From: Polytrichum commune
Taxonomy: Eukaryota; Streptophyta; Polytrichopsida; Polytrichales; Polytrichaceae
DNA: 64,000 nucleotides
Direction: 5' to 3'
Assembly (NCBI GenBank): GCA_950295325.1
Contig: OX485807.1
Span: 10,257,001-10,321,000, forward strand
The notes below the pieces were generated by a model that was given only the letters and a program-made list of their open reading frames with translations, searched no databases and was not told the origin of the DNA. Both the position numbers and the translations under genes were made by a program. Below, piece after piece: positions 26,101 to 37,062 of this stretch. The first letter of the stretch is position 1. Each line of letters starts with the position of its first letter.

Positions 26101-29100
26101 ATGTCTGGTGTGCAAATCCTAGAAGAAGGTGTTGCCCAGGTACAATCACTTGGGAATAAGGCATTGGCAAACTTGGTTGGGTTGCTCAGTACAGATGATC
26201 AGAATGAAAGTGGGGAAGCATGGTCAGCAGATGATGCATTTAGCAACATGACTGTCAATGAACGGCAGGAAGAACAGCAGGCACCGGCAGCACCTGTAGA
26301 GCGTACCTACCCTTCAGGATGGAGCAATATGTGGACACAACTTTGTATGTTGTGTTACTACAGCTTCTGCCAGATGCGTGGGAACACTGATATTGTGTGT
26401 TATTTCTTCTTTCTTGTTGTTTATGTCTGGAACTTCAGTTTCTTGACACTTATATTCCCTGCTGCACTATTCCTGTATGCATTACTTGTGAATCCAGGCC
26501 CAAGTAAGAATTTTTGGCTAGCCATGCTCATTTACACTGAGCTCAATATCCTACTCCAGTACTGTTACCAGATCCGAGCTACACACTGTGATCCCATCAC
26601 CTCGCCCCCCTCATGGCTTCGTGAACTTGGAATTCCTGGGTCCCTGAGCAAACACTCATTTGTCGTAAACGTCCTGCCACTCTTCCTAGTTTACTTAGCC
26701 ACACTGATGCAAAGTTCCATCAAAGCCCAGGATGGAGAATGGATGTTTGTAAATGAAAGTAACTCATTTGTTTCGAGCCGAAGGTTGCTGGATCCAGAGG
26801 GGCAAGTGCGGGCGCCAAGGAGGTTGTCCCTGCAAGAGAAGCTGTGGAAATCTCTTGACTGGGTGATAGAAATCTTCCGACGGCTTATTCGAGGCACCTT
26901 CAGGTATTGGCAAGCACTGACAAGTGGATCTGAAGCGCCTCCTCACTTTGTACAAGTCTCCATGGAGGTTGATAAATGGCCAGAAGCAGGAATTCAACCT
27001 GAGCGGATTGAGTCTGCATGTAATCGACTACTGGCAGCCATTCGATTTACACAATTTGGTAGTGGAGAGTCCCTGGACAAAGCAATATGCAGTCGGGTTC
27101 GGGTTGAAAGTATTGAGAGCAGTCCTGACAAGACAAACACAGCTTTGGCTGTTTTGGAGGTCATTTATGCAGCTCCGTGTGAGGGATCCTCCTCAAATGC
27201 TCATTATTCTTCTCTTACACCTGCAGCAGATGTGGCAGCTGAGTTCCTGAAAGCAAAAGAACAAGGCTTTGTGGAGTCAACTGGGTTTCCTTACCATATA
27301 TTATCTGTCATACCGGGCGGCAAGCGGGAAGTAGACCTATACGCCTACATTTTTGGGGCAGATCTGCTTGCGTTCCTGTATGTTGCTGTGATTTATCAGT
27401 CCTTTGTGAAGAATAGTTCACAAATCCTTGGTGTCACAGGAGGCATAGACCAGTTCCCCAAAGATTTCATTTTTGTCCTCATGGTATGTTTTCCACTCTC
27501 TTGTAACCTCTTGTTTGAGCATGTTCATAACTTTATTGAAGATAGGTGCAGTAATTATATGGCAAAGCAGGGGTACTGTTGTAAGTGAAGGCCCATGGCA
27601 AGCATCATCTTTCATTTTCACATTATTCACTTTATTCACTTTATTCACTTTACTGGGGTCTTTGTATGTGCAGACACTCTTCTTCATGATTGTTGCAGAT
27701 CGAGTCCTTTATCTTTGCTCCTTCGCAACAGGAAAAATGTTGTCATATTTTTTCAGCCTCATCCTCTACACAGTGTATGCATCAAAAGTGGTTTGGGATT
27801 TTGAGGGACAATTGGAACCTGGGTCTTCTACCAACTTCCTCATTCCTCTAAGGATTTTCTACCTGATTAAGGGGCTGTCATTAGCCCTACAAGCATTACA
27901 GATCAAATATGGCCTACCACATAAGAGTGCCCTCTATGGACAGTTCTTAGCACGACGGGTGAACACTATGAGCTGGTGTGGATTCCGCTTCTACCGTGCC
28001 CTGCCATTTTTGTTTGAGCTACGCTGTGTGCTCGACTGGTCCTGCACTACAACGGCTTTGAATATGTATGACTGGCTGAAGGTACAATCACAATCTTGTA
28101 ATCATCTGACCTGTAAGTGTTTGGCATATTTCACTATTGCATCATGCAGGTTTTTAAACCCGTAAATGCTTATGGAGCCTGATTTGGGCCTCCCAATACA
28201 TATGATATTTTGAAAGTGTACAACGTGAATATAGATTATGATGTGACTTTTTGGTAGATAGCTTGTTGTCTTGCAGGGTTTTTCTTCTTGACACCCACAC
28301 TAAATAACTTGAAAAGAGTTCGATGAAGATTTCATGTCGTCTAGTATAAATAGAAAACACACAATTAGTATGATCATGCTAAGCAACAAGCCTGGAGTGC
28401 AAGTCTTATATTTCTAAATTTCCCTAGTTATACGTCTAGTGGATGTATTCTTTTTGTCTATTGTAGTACAGAAAAGACTTGGCAAGAGAGTGAAGGTATG
28501 GTCTCTTACTTCCAGACAAGGTCAGGGCTTCCTTTTGCTCCATGGAAATTACTTGTTCCATCCAACTGAATTGAAGGTCCCTCCCTGTATTCTCTGTCAG
28601 TACAGTAGTATGAATACTTATATCTACAAACTCATAATCAATTAGGCTTGTATAATTCTTTTGTCACCATGTGCTGCAGCTGGAAGACATTTATGGAAGC
28701 CTATTTCTAGTTCAATGTGACATAAAATTGGTTCGAGCAAGACATCGGTTAGGACAGAAGCAGAGCATGTTTATCAAGTTTTGCAGTGGTGTTCTTCTCT
28801 TCACAGTTCTCATTGCCGTGATTTGGGCACCAATGCTGGTACACATCTTTACAACTCTCGGTACTAACCCAATGGGGGCATATTAGGCTTGCACAGTTGA
28901 CATGCTCAGAAGGTTGAATATGCAAATAAAACTTGAATTGTTCTCAGAGATGGGTGCAATTTTTAGAATTTCATCCTAATCTGGCTCATTGATTCTCCTT
29001 CCACATGTAATGTGTGACTGTTCCCAGAAGTTGAGCAACTTCAGTATATGTATTGTATCTCTCTTCACTAGATTCAAATTGGTATAACTTGGTGTTTGTT

Positions 29101-31332
29101 CTTAATTATGGCTGGATATAACTCAAAAAGTATGAATCTCAGGTGGTTAACATGTATGCTGTATGTACCTTTGTTGTGCAGATATACAGTAATGGCAATC
29201 CGACCAACATGGTGAATCCAATCACTGATGTAAGGGCAGGCGTTGAGGTGAAAACAGGAGGGGGGAAGTTCACTCTTTTTGAAACTGGCCTTTGTCAACC
29301 ATACTCTATTGAGACTTACCCAGCAGACGCTATGGCCTTTCTGACAAGTTATGATACTCACGATGCACAAATTATCTGTTGTGAACCTGATGCAGCTACA
29401 CTATGGCTAATTCCTCCCCGCACTCTACAAAGTTTAATAGACTCTATTGATGATAAAGATTTAGTATTCTTTGCATGGTGGCAATTCAATCGTGAAAGGC
29501 CAAAAGGAAAGGAAGTGGCAACATGGTCTGAGAATGTTCCCAACTTTGATAACGACTTGTTTGGTGTGGGGTCCAAGTTAAGGGCTGTATTGAATGGTAC
29601 TCTTGGGTCCGTGAACATTCCTGGACTTTATCCACGTTACTTTTATGTCCCTGGCTCTGGCGATGCTCGGGAGCTAGTGCCTCAGGTATGCCACTCTTAT
29701 GCCCTGTCACTGGGTCTGATTTGATATAAGGCAAGCAGAACTAATTCGGTTAATTATCTTAAATGGACAACTATATTTAAGTGGTGTCTGGTAAGGTGTA
29801 GATCTAAGAATGGACACCAAAAAGACCTGTGTTTAAAAGAGATTGGACTACGTGCTCAATAAGTAACATAATTGGGGGGTTCTATATGATCGTCTAATAA
29901 GAAAGAGAATCTTCACTTTAACAATGAATGATATCCATATGAGCTCTGAAAAGTATCAGAAAAATGGCTACGGGCACGATACAGATTCGCTAATCATCTT
30001 GCACTAATTGCGTGTTTCATATCCTACAAGAAGTGGGTCCAGAGTAAATAGTGTCTGAATAAGGCCCACATCCTTATCTTCTTACCACCAGGACTGATTT
30101 GCAACAATTTTTTGTATGTGAAGGGTGAGAGGGTCGCAGGTAACTTGACCTTGAATCGTGAAGGAGGTCAAATGTGGTGGTCATTTCTACGTGACAACCC
30201 GTCCAAAACTGATGGATGTGCGATGTCATTGGGTCCCATAGCGTTTACTGTATCCGAAGAAGTTCCTCCAAGTATGTTTCCCTGACCGTCCCTGGTTCGT
30301 CTTTTAAGGTTCAGGCATTAACTGATGCTTTGTGGGAAGGAACCAACATACTATCATAATTGATGATTGATGTACTGTTACTAATGAGGAATTGATGGGA
30401 GTTCTTGTCATAGAGTCCAAATCTAATATTATTTTTGCGCTTCTTTATTTTTCAATACTCGGGAATTTCGATCATTGACTGGGTACGTTGGTGTGGTATG
30501 CAGAGGGTTTGATAGGCGAGACTCTCAGTAAATTTAGTATTTGGAGCTTGTACATTACATTTGTGTTGGCGGTTGGGCGATTTATCCGTTTGCAGTGCTC
30601 TGACATCCGCATGAGGATTCCCTATGAGAATTTTCCAGCTTGTGACAGGTAACACTGTCACCCCTCTTTACACGGTTCTGAAGACTAGACCCTAGAGATT
30701 TTTTTGGAATAAAGGCATAGAGCAAGGGATGACAAAAGTAGGGGCTATGTTTGAGTTCAGTATTTTGGACCTTCCAATAATTGCTAGGATAAAGGTCACA
30801 GACAGCAGAAGAAATTTCATGAGTACATATTTATTGTTGCAAGAAACTTCAAAAAAGCTTCAAGGACAGTTAGACGTAACCAGCACATGTCCACAGAGAA
30901 CAATTCACTGGCAGAGAGACTATGTAACATGTAAATGGCTTTTACTCAAAGCGTGTCATGATGAACCAACTGAATGTTTTGGGAGGATTTAAAAAAATGC
31001 GTCCATAACTGACAAATTCTCTACATGCGTTCAGAATAGTCATCAGTACTTTGCTTCAACTGTATATCTTTGTTGGACAGGATCTACAGGTGTTTAACAT
31101 GATTACTTACAACATCATCTAAAGAAGCATGAACATAGTTATATATGCTACTCTGGAGCCCCAGATTTAAACTCACAAGTTTTGGTGGTGGGCCAGGTTG
31201 GTAGCAATTTGTGAAGACATTTATGCAGCTCGGGCAGAAGGGGAGCTTGAATTAGAGGAAGGCCTCTTTTGGACGCTTGTAAAAATTTACCGCGCACCTT
31301 ATATGTTGATGGAGTATACAAAAGTGGAGTAG
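17103..31332 (+). CDS. PIEZO: PIEZO mechanosensitive ion channel, complete, 22 coding exons
   Basis: This is the plant PIEZO, a very large membrane protein that opens a cation pore when the membrane is stretched. Coding exons: 17103-17151, 17425-17505, 17798-17951, 18360-18493, 18850-19018, 19349-19538, 19765-19946, 20171-20255, 20533-20748, 20860-21049, 21235-21363, 21699-21872, 21991-22227, 22597-24183, 24552-25204, 25507-27483, 27674-28081, 28680-28838, 29182-29685, 30124-30271, 30504-30648, 31197-31332. They total 7707 nt (2568 residues), close to the roughly 2,500 of Arabidopsis PIEZO, with every phase compatible. Residues 1-1410 are repeated membrane segments (the blade). About 1411-1450 is a charged helix (ENKAAWKKEQLQRIRAAEE) equivalent to the beam, followed by a long Ser-rich cytosolic loop. 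PFLFELRCVLDW (2180-2191) is the PIEZO signature PF(X2)E(X6)W. About 2259-2470 is the extracellular cap, starting YSNGNPTNMVNP. The last pore helix is near 2480-2510, and the cytosolic tail (RMRIPYENFPACDR...) ends at TAG. The start was chosen because exon 1 joins to exon 2 to give an N-terminus the same length as the Arabidopsis one. The exon 20 acceptor is AAG rather than CAG and is the least certain junction. No disabling mutation is seen. Confidence 0.95.
27623..27652 (+). repeat. Tandem 10-bp repeat in a PIEZO intron
   Basis: Three copies of TTATTCACTT lie just upstream of the exon 17 acceptor, inside the 190-bp intron 16. They extend the pyrimidine-rich stretch before the splice site. 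Confidence 0.85.
29757..30050 (+). repeat. Dispersed ~300-bp repeat inserted in PIEZO intron 19
   Basis: AAATGGACAACTATATTTAA, then GTAGATCTAAGAATGGACA, then GTGTTTAAAAGAGATTGG, and finally TTTCATATCC are collinear with the copy at 35340. It makes up about two thirds of the 438-bp intron and ends about 70 bp before the next exon. Confidence 0.75.
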
Positions 31333-31900
31333 GCTGGAAGTACCATTGAATTTTGTGGATAATTATCCATTCTTTTCATAGTTAGGTGAATGTACATTTG
31401 CTGATGTAACATTGCCATGTCAACTTGTATGTCATTGACAATTGGCAATAATTTAGTAGTCAACAATGGTTCTGCTGATAACCCAGTACAGAGCTACAAT
31501 GCTTAGGCACTTAGGCGTTCTGATATATGAAATGAAAGGAGTCAACGATTACAATACAGGATTTGAGATTGTTTTGCAAGTGGAGTTTTGCAAAGCTCAG
31601 GAAAGATGTAACATATCAGTGTGCATCCTGAAATGCCACATGGGAAATTGGCGAAGTTGAATGACAACTGGACACAACATATGAGTATTGTGAATTCTAT
31701 GGCTTTATCTACACTACCATGAAATCTTATCAAAAACTTCAAAACTGTTCCCTACAAGGGTCATGCAATCAAATTTGCTGATGTTTGGCTGTGTCAATAT
31801 GCAAATTGTCTGCCCAATGCCCCTGAACTTCAAATGTGTTCATTCACTCTTCTTGTATCACATGTACTACATGATAGAGATACCAAATAAAGTTTTTTTC
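31333..31900 (+). terminator. PIEZO 3' UTR and likely polyadenylation region
   Basis: Follows the TAG stop. An AATAAA lies at 31886-31891, followed by a T-rich tract. This is a plausible, not proven, 3' end. Confidence 0.45.
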
Positions 31901-32589
31901 AAAATAATCACTGATAAATGACCGAGATATCTAAATGTCCATTTAACCTACATTCAATCTATTTTTGGTGTTTGATGCAAAGACTTTCTTACACTCCACA
32001 ATATTATTGTGTACTATCCTGACAACCTATGCATGATCAAGTCATTTGTAGTAGTGCAAAGTCCCATGTATTCTCTATGTATGACTGCCATAAGGCCAAT
32101 GAATCGAATCATGAATAATTAAATTCTACCATAGACCCTTCTTGGAGGATTGCATGTCATTTCCATTACAATTCATACAAGGCAGCTCCGTGCATGTACC
32201 AACCATTATAAAATCTGGCCCCCAATGCAACCCCTCTATTACTTAATATGTCTAATTTTACCTCTTCCGATAACGCATGTCCTACACATGTCATAGCACC
32301 AGTCCACCGTCAGTGAATAAATTATCTCCAATCTATGAACAAATTAAATTTAGAAATCCTTGAAAGAAGGAAGAATGATGGGGAAAGAAATTTGAGTCAA
32401 CTCAGTCAGTATCCTTACTTCTCAACTATCAATTCTCAACTATCAATTGGCTATTCATTGAATTGCTTCAATTCTTTCTTGTGTTTTTACTTGAAATAGC
32501 AATTTCCTAGAATATAGTTCGGTTCATTTCTCGAAGATTTGATTTTGAACCAGTAATTTGGGGGAAATGAACTGGTTGATCTTTAACTA

Positions 32590-32951
32590 CACTAAATATG
32601 ATATTTAGTGTCATACGGTATTTAATGTCACCATGCTAACTTTTTGGATGAGTCTTCTTATGAATAAGTGAACAAAAACTGTCATGGATGGTGAATGAGT
32701 TCATCCATTTGTCAAATCCCCACCTTCTCTTGTGAAGAAATATTGTCATGGATGATTGAAATTTGGATGAAAAATCACTCGGTAAGTGACACTAGTTGCC
32801 ACACTGTAAACCTATAATCCCCCCAAAAAAATTACAAGGAATGACAAACAATGTTGGGTTAACATTTAGTGTTGGTGACACTACACTGCAGTTCACAATT
32901 AGTATTGAGCAAGACAATTACAATTGGTGACACTAAATATCATATTTAGCA
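32590..32951. mobile_element. TA-flanked MITE (CACTAAATAT family)
   Basis: The left end is TA then CACTAAATATGATATTTAG. The right end is the inverted CTAAATATCATATTTAG followed by CA and TA, a 2-bp change from the perfect inverse. It is about 362 bp with no coding content. TA target duplication and short AT-rich TIRs suggest a Tc1/mariner (Stowaway-like) non-autonomous element. Confidence 0.7.
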
Positions 32952-35339
32952 TAGTAGCCGGTTCTTCCCACTCATTAGAGGGAAGGAAGATGTATGCTAG
33001 TTAGGTGTATGGGACACATTCTTGTAGTGATGTATTGCTTCGAGGCTTGAAAGGAGTTTGTGAGGTCAACATTAAACTATCAACATATTAAAGATGGATA
33101 AAGTAGGTACTATGGCTTACTCCACATTCAATTGATCCTGAAATATGATGGTGGCGGCCGGGCCAGTTTTTTTTTGTGTGATTTGTTTTTTGCACTTGGA
33201 TCGCAAGATTATCACATTTATGGCCAATGGAGTAATTATGTACATGTGCACACTATCAATTTTTTGTATGATTACACCACGCTCACTGCATCCTGAAAGT
33301 TGCAAAGGGAATGTGTCTCGGAAGCATGATGATTCACACAGTTCTTTGGACTTTCTTGTTTGGAGCATGTGGTTTTACTATTAGTCTCCACGTTTATGTT
33401 TTGTATCCTAGGGCGTGCTTCTATGAGCCGGTCAAGTCAGCAAAACTAGATGACAAATTTTGATCCCCTCCCCCGCCCTTTCTGTCATGGAAATGTGTTT
33501 ACTGTCTACTTGGATAACAAGAATTTGGTGGCTAACAAAATTCTAGAACGAAGTTGAAGTCTGAAGAGGAGTAGATTATCTCTCTATTCTAGAACCCAAC
33601 ATTTTCACTGTATCATAATAGATTTGGATTTCAAAAACATGTACACGTTGTACTTATACATTCTTATTATTGAAACGTTTCCTTAAAACCCCCATACATT
33701 ATTCTTATTTTCATTCAAAAAAATCCAGATAGATTGTTCAATGTATCCACTCATGCAATATTTTAGAATGGATAAATGAGATGATTGTGTGCACATTCTA
33801 TCTTGCATGTTTGACCACAAGGTAACATTATTCTCTCATATGTGGAAATTTTAAAGTAGAAGCACTTATTGCAAACACTTTGAACACTATGGTCCCTTAC
33901 GTAACCCAGACAAATCATCCAATATTTTATTCGGATTAGCAATTACGGCATGAGCACGACGGCATTGACTTCACATGAATCGGAGCATATTTATTTTTCC
34001 TAGTCAATGACAAGGTTTATAAACCCAGATGCATAAAAGGGAGTTTTTGAAATAAACATTGGGAACTGAATATATTGATAAAGGTTGGTGTCGTATGTCA
34101 AATTCCTTATATTTGTAGTTGATGTAGTAAGCTCAACCTCCAATTGCTATCATTGTTTTTTTCTTGGCAAAATATTAGAAAAGAGGGATTGCTTATTCTT
34201 ATGCACTTGGAAGACTTTGAAGAACATGTTAAACATGTGCCAGAGTCAACGTTGTTGAGATAAAGTTAGCAAATGAATTAACTCATATGTAAGTTAGCAT
34301 GAAATGTTGCAAAACAAAGAGTTAACAAACTACATACAAACTGGTCACTAAATCTATATACTAGAGCAACTTCTCTTGTATATATCATAAATCTTCATTG
34401 CCAATAAAAAAAAAAAGACAACCAATGAGAGAGAGACAACTCTCTAAGGTCATTTGACCATTAGTATTCTAAAAGTGGGAAGGAGTAATAAGAATTCGGA
34501 AAACATCTTGGCTTTATGGGTGGGATGACCATACAATTTTGCTCCAACAAACTCTAAGAGCCGATTATTGAGAGAACATTTTTCAAGTACTATAGGAGTT
34601 TTGCTTATGAAAATTGTTTAATGTTGGCCACATGGACATGCACATGCAAAACCATAAAGCCTATCTCAAGGTTGAATTTGATGGCAACTACAAATCAATA
34701 CAAAAGGATTACGAAATTCCAACCCAATGTCTTATCTTCTAGGGATCAGTTTAGTGTTTAGTATTTCTCATGTGCTTCTAAGGTACGTGGGCCTTAATGA
34801 GGGCGTTTCCGACTCCATGGACAAATTTAACCATCAAATCATATCAAAACTTGTCTCACCCAGTTAACGATTGCAAATCGTGAAGATTGTCATTTCAAAT
34901 TTCAAATTTTGGAGTTGAGATTATCCACTCTTGACTACAAGCCTCACTATATATCACTATCATACGACCACTCAATATAGGTGTCCAGTTAACAATGGGT
35001 TTTTATTAGGATCCGGGTTCTAGAAACTTGGGGTCCGAAACACCTCTTAACAGATTTTACTTTTGCACTCAAGCTTGAAGATTGGTTATTTCTTAAAATA
35101 AGATTTTCCTCAACATGATTGGCAATAGTTGGCAAGAAAGCGATGCCACATTAGTGCCACTGTATATTTCATACCTTGGACCTAGACCCTAGTGTAAACT
35201 CCTTGGATCCAAATTTTTGCTCTGAACGAGTAGGATTACTCAAATAACTCTACAAGTTGTAACAATTATGATAATGTTAACGTTTTTCAAAGTTTATGCG
35301 TTGATATAAGGTAGACATATCTAAATCCAACACACCAAT

Positions 35340-35655
35340 AATATGGACACCTATATTTGAGTGGCATGTGGTTAGGCGTGGATCTAAGACTTAACATAAA
35401 AAAAAACACATGTGTTTAAAAGAGATTGAACTACTTGCTAAAATTATGATGACCATTCTAGACTCAATAGTCAGCATGATTCAAAGGACCTATACGACCA
35501 CTCAATGAGCAGAGGAATCTCCACTTTGATGAATCATAAAAATTCATGTGAAGTCCAAAAAGTCATGAGGCAAATAGCTATGGACATGATTTGAATCTAC
35601 TAATCATCTCACACTAATTATGAATTTCATATCCCATGAGAAGTGAATAACATTA
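35340..35655 (+). repeat. Dispersed ~310-bp repeat, best-preserved copy
   Basis: It begins ATATGGACACCTATATTTGA, continues GTGGTTAGGCGTGGATCTAA and GTGTTTAAAAGAGATTGAAC, and ends near TTTCATATCCCATGAGAAG. It is collinear with the copies at 29757 and 13530 (reverse). No TIRs or open frame; possibly SINE-like. Confidence 0.72.
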
Positions 35656-36372
35656 TTCGGTTATGTGGGTCAGTTCCATGACCTTGAATATGCTAATGAC
35701 ATTATGTGGGCCCTCGAACAAAATGGGAATATCCATTTGCCATTCTTACATTCAAGTTGAACTTGGAAACCTAGATGGAGTTATACTCCAAGAACTACAC
35801 GCAGGAATTACTTTTCATCCCATGAATATTCGCAAGATACACTATTCATCACGACATCATTCCTTGAAATTACTATTCATAGCAGTATTACCGTGGAAAA
35901 TGCCGACACTATTCACAACTGACAGTATTTATTACTTGCACCAGCGTTAAATTCTTCATGTTTTCCAAGTCTCTTCCCATGAAGGTAAGATAGTGGAGGC
36001 CGATGTCAGATGCTAAACATAGGATGGAACCACAACCATGCAGCTGAATAATTTATGTGGCACCTGCACAGAATTCCAACAGTGACCTGTTAACTTAATG
36101 CGATGGCTCCAACGGACGTGATGTGGAGAGCATGGACGTGGACAGTCAGTTTCGTAAGTTAAGACGTCCACTTCCCAGACAAAAACGGGTGACGAGACGA
36201 GACGAGATCTTCTCCGTGCAGACCATAAAAGAATTGCGACTGTCAACGTTGATGGTGTCAGTCAGATGGGCACCAAGCAAGCAAGCAAGCAAGGATGCGA
36301 ATGTCAAATCACGCTTTCTCCCACGCACTATTCCAGCATAAGATAGTCAAATCATCCAATCTATCTGCAAGT

Positions 36373-36504
36373 GAGTCCCACAAAATCTCAGCCTCTCTCT
36401 CTCAATGGTCAGCTTGCTCTATCTCACGTAGTATTCCAAATCTGCAATGCAGTCAATTCCGTCCGATATATCCGGAAGCCGAGTCCCACAAAATCTCAGC
36501 CTCT
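36373..36504 (+). repeat. Perfect 24-bp direct repeat, 108 bp apart
   Basis: GAGTCCCACAAAATCTCAGC followed by CTCT is present at 36373-36396 and again at 36481-36504 without mismatch. It sits in a 700-bp zone (36100-36800) that is less AT-rich than its surroundings and has CT-rich tracts. I cannot identify a gene there, but a UTR or promoter fragment is possible. Confidence 0.8.
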
Positions 36505-36899
36505 TCAACGGTTGCTTTGACTTTCACCCTGACAGACCATTGACACTTCCTTTTGTTTTGTTGTTTCTTTGTTTGTTTCTTTGTTTTTGGGACAAATGAG
36601 ACATTCTGTGTCACTGTCAAGAAACATGTAACATCACCGCGACAAGGAATTGAAAGAGGGGCGATTCACTTCAACCGATGCCACTTCTCAAAAGTGCCAG
36701 CAGTGGAAGGTTTTTGCAAGGAAGCGTTCTTCAAACAGACTCCTCAGTTAGTTTGTTGTACACCACATGTTTTAGAATCGTGTGGATAATCGTCGTTTAA
36801 GATCATTGTAGAAATATATCCACAACGATGTTTGGGTGTTATCTTAGTTCATGAAATCGTAATATGAAAATTTGTTCTTCAATAACTAGATAGGCTTAC

Positions 36900-37062
36900 G
36901 ACTCCCACCCACATTCACCTGTGTAAGCCACCAGTGAACAGTGAGTACCAGCATTGGTTACATCTAGTGGCTCTCACTGGTTAAACCAACTCCAAAAGTG
37001 GCCCTTGCTGGTAGGAATTGTTCATTGGTGGCCAACATCAGTGAGTGTGGGTGGGCTATTAA
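36900..37062. repeat. Foldback MITE (~160 bp)
   Basis: The left end ACTCCCACCCACATTCACC pairs with the right end AGTGAGTGTGGGTGGGC, and pairing continues inward (GCCACCAGTGAACA against TGTTCATTGGTGGC, then TACCAGCA against TGCTGGTA). A diverged relative is at 11246. Confidence 0.75.

Larger units (their letters stand above)
31901..36100. other. AT-rich intergenic DNA with one MITE and one dispersed repeat
   Basis: No gene seen. Apart from the elements listed at 32590 and 35340, I find only short random open frames and homopolymer runs. Confidence 0.6.

Noticed and set aside
27473-27673. Open frame running through PIEZO intron 16 into exon 17
   Set aside because: The intron is 190 nt, so retention would shift the frame from exon 16; the frame is open by chance and the GT and AG sites fit the family.
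30092-30123. CAG acceptor at 30091 for PIEZO exon 20
   Set aside because: After exon 19 (phase 0) it would give GAC TGA, an immediate stop.
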